64,000 nucleotides of DNA from Phenylobacterium montanum (GTDB lineage: Bacteria; Pseudomonadota; Alphaproteobacteria; Caulobacterales; Caulobacteraceae): contig NZ_CP073078.1 of the NCBI RefSeq assembly GCF_018135625.1, positions 62,001 through 126,000 on the forward strand. The letters run 5' to 3'. A model generated the notes under the pieces. The model did no database searches, was not told where the DNA came from, and was given only the letters and a program-made list of their open reading frames with translations. The translations under genes and the position numbers were made by a program. Every line of letters starts with the position of its first letter. Position 1 is the stretch's first letter. Positions 62,584 to 64,000 of the stretch are shown in pieces.

Positions 62584-64000
62584 CCTGAGCGCCAGTCGTC
62601 CGCCATGGCCTCGAACACGCCGTCCCAGTCGCCGACCGAGGGCTGGCGCCAGACGCGGACGGACGGATACCAGGGGCTGATCTCGCCCTTCGTCAGCCAG
62701 CGCCAGTCGCAGACCGCATTGACCGCCAGCCAGACCGGCGCGCCGATCGCGCCCGCCAGATGGACCACGCTGGTGTCGCAGGCGACCACCAGGTCCAGGG
62801 CCTGGATCACCGCCGCGGTGTCGGCGAGGTCGCCGGCGTCGTAGGCTGCGCCCAGGGTCGCGACCTCCATGCCGGCGGGCAGGGCGTCCAGCTGTTCCAG
62901 GCCATACTGTTTCTGCAGGCTGATCAGCGGCGCGCCGACGGCGCGGGCCAGGGGCGCGAAGGCCGCCAGCGGGATCGAGCGGCCGCGGTCGACCTTGGCG
63001 GTGACGTTGCCGCTCCAGACGACGCCGACGCGAGGCGCTGGCCGCGGGAAGGCGCCGTCGATCCGCTTGCGCCACGCCTGCGTCAGCACCGGATCGGGTT
63101 CGAGATAGGGCGTGGGGCCAGGCAGACACTCTAGGGTCACGCCCAGGCGGTGGGGCAGGCTGAACAGGGGCGCATGGAAGTCGGCGGGCGGCACGGGATC
63201 GGTGGGTTCGATGTAGCGCGCCACGCCGCCCATGCGGTCGACGAGCCGCCCGGTCGCGCCATGCGCCTCCAGTACGACCTCGGCGCCCAGGGCCGCGACC
63301 TGGGGGACGAAGCGCAGGCATTGTAGGACATCGCCCAGGCCCTGTTCGCCGTGCAGCAGGATGGTCTTGCCGGTCAGGTCCTCACCGCGCCACAGGGGCA
63401 TGGGATAGCGGGCCTCGTCGCGGCGGCGGGACGGGGCGCGCAGGCGGTGCTCGAAGCCCTCCCAGCCCTCGGCGTAGCGGCCGAGCTGCAGGCGGACCAC
63501 GCCCAGATTGTAGTAGGCCTCCCAGGTGTCGCCGCGAAGGGTGGTGGCCTTGAGATAGTCGGCCTCGGCCTCGTCGAACCGGCCCTGGCGGAAGCGGACT
63601 ACACCGAGGTTCACATGGCTCTGCGCCGACAAGGGGCGCCGCTCGGCCGCGATCAAGAGCGCCGCCTCGGCCTCGGCGAAGGCGCCCTTGGCCATCAGCG
63701 CCTGGCCCAGGGCGGAATGGCCAGCGGCCAGGTCCGGCTCCAGCGTCAGGGCTTGGCGGGCGGCGGCCTCAGCCTCGTCCGCGCGATCCAGCTCCGCCAG
63801 GACGGCGGCCAGAGCGGCGTGGGCGGGGGCATAGGTCGGATCCAGCGCGATAGCGCGGGCCTGGACGATCGCGGCCTCCGGGAAATGGGCGTCGTAGGCC
63901 AGGGACAGGCCGAGATTGTGGTGCAGCAGGGCGTCGCCGGGCGCTAGCCGCATGGCGGTCTCGTGCGCCGCCAGGGCCTCGTCGGGGCGCTGCAGGGCGC
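62568..64000 (-). CDS. TPR protein with glycosyltransferase-like C-terminal domain, N-terminus beyond the window
   Basis: The frame stays open to base 64000, so the visible part (about 477 residues) is a C-terminal fragment; the Met at 63953 lies inside a repeat. Successive TPR units of 34 residues include APAHAALAAVLAELDRADEA, AGHSALGQALMAKGAFAEAE and AYYNLGVVRLQLGRYAEGWE. A C-terminal domain begins LLHGEQGLGDVLQCLRFVPQ and contains VGVVWSGN and VVACDTSVVHLAGAIGAPVW, matching the GT9-like, ADP-heptosyltransferase-related domain often fused to TPRs. The acceptor is unknown. It ends inside the ATP12 gene on the opposite strand. Confidence 0.85.
   Translation of the reverse strand, partial: ALQRPDEALAAHETAMRLAPGDALLHHNLGLSLAYDAHFPEAAIVQARAIALDPTYAPAHAALAAVLAELDRADEAEAAARQALTLEPDLAAGHSALGQALMAKGAFAEAEAALLIAAERRPLSAQSHVNLGVVRFRQGRFDEAEADYLKATTLRGDTWEAYYNLGVVRLQLGRYAEGWEGFEHRLRAPSRRRDEARYPMPLWRGEDLTGKTILLHGEQGLGDVLQCLRFVPQVAALGAEVVLEAHGATGRLVDRMGGVARYIEPTDPVPPADFHAPLFSLPHRLGVTLECLPGPTPYLEPDPVLTQAWRKRIDGAFPRPAPRVGVVWSGNVTAKVDRGRSIPLAAFAPLARAVGAPLISLQKQYGLEQLDALPAGMEVATLGAAYDAGDLADTAAVIQALDLVVACDTSVVHLAGAIGAPVWLAVNAVCDWRWLTKGEISPWYPSVRVWRQPSVGDWDGVFEAMADDWRSGQAKA

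Overview
The window is chromosomal DNA from a high-GC alphaproteobacterium, most likely of the family Caulobacteraceae (Phenylobacterium or Caulobacter type). This placement is inferred from gene content and order. The supporting markers are a MucR/Ros-type regulator, a lipoprotein of the CC0125/CC1285 family, an ATP12-type F1-ATPase chaperone, a surE-pcm-LysM/LytM (DipM/NlpD-like) block, the scpAB/tatABC neighbourhood, and a secY-adk / rpsM-rpsK-rpoA-rplQ arrangement. I see no prophage, insertion sequence, CRISPR array, tRNA or rRNA. This is mostly core genome with small accessory insertions.

Layout. (1) 1-13.4 kb is a mixed metabolic region: rpiA, glutathione reductase, a lone SUKH-3 (immunity-type) gene, class II DAHP synthase, then a minus-strand cluster (EVE protein, a large FkbH/HAD-IIIC protein, a DUF4188 protein, an FtsH paralogue). 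It continues with an Lrp/AsnC regulator divergent from a tryptophan-2,3-dioxygenase-family gene, mucR, and a DUF429-like protein. Three palindromic intergenic repeats lie in the first 3.6 kb. (2) 13.5-23.6 kb holds a secreted putative glycoside hydrolase, two oxidoreductases, a methyltransferase, a PP2C-like phosphatase, an NnrU protein, xthA and an APC permease. (3) 23.5-38.3 kb is the cell-envelope and housekeeping block: erpA, dgt, SPOR protein, nagZ-scpA-scpB, then GFA, beta-propeller and M20 peptidase genes, tatABC, a secreted HNH protein, serS-surE-pcm and a DipM/NlpD-like protein with a degenerate LytM domain. (4) 39.6-54.0 kb carries the S10, spc and alpha ribosomal operons from rpsJ to rplQ, including secY, adk and rpoA, with several hairpins between genes. 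(5) 54.0-64.0 kb holds a tightly overlapped VOC-ArsR-SRPBCC operon, a Tet-type exporter, an HtrA lipoprotein, rarA, two RluA-family pseudouridine synthases around a lipoprotein, an ATP12 chaperone, and a TPR/glycosyltransferase-like gene that runs off the right edge.

The genes work together mainly in three modules: protein synthesis and export (ribosomal operons, secY, tatABC), envelope growth and division (SPOR protein, nagZ, DipM-like factor), and chromosome maintenance (scpAB, rarA, xthA, dgt). Translational coupling by ATGA, GTGA or TTGA overlaps is common, and GTG/TTG starts are frequent. I did not find a clear, wholly new multi-gene system. The best leads are the TDO-family enzyme with a replaced substrate loop, the FkbH-type protein with a peptide-recognition-like N-terminus, the unassigned 641-residue secreted protein, the lone SUKH-3 gene, the tatA/tatB attenuator-like hairpin, and the mucR upstream inverted repeats.
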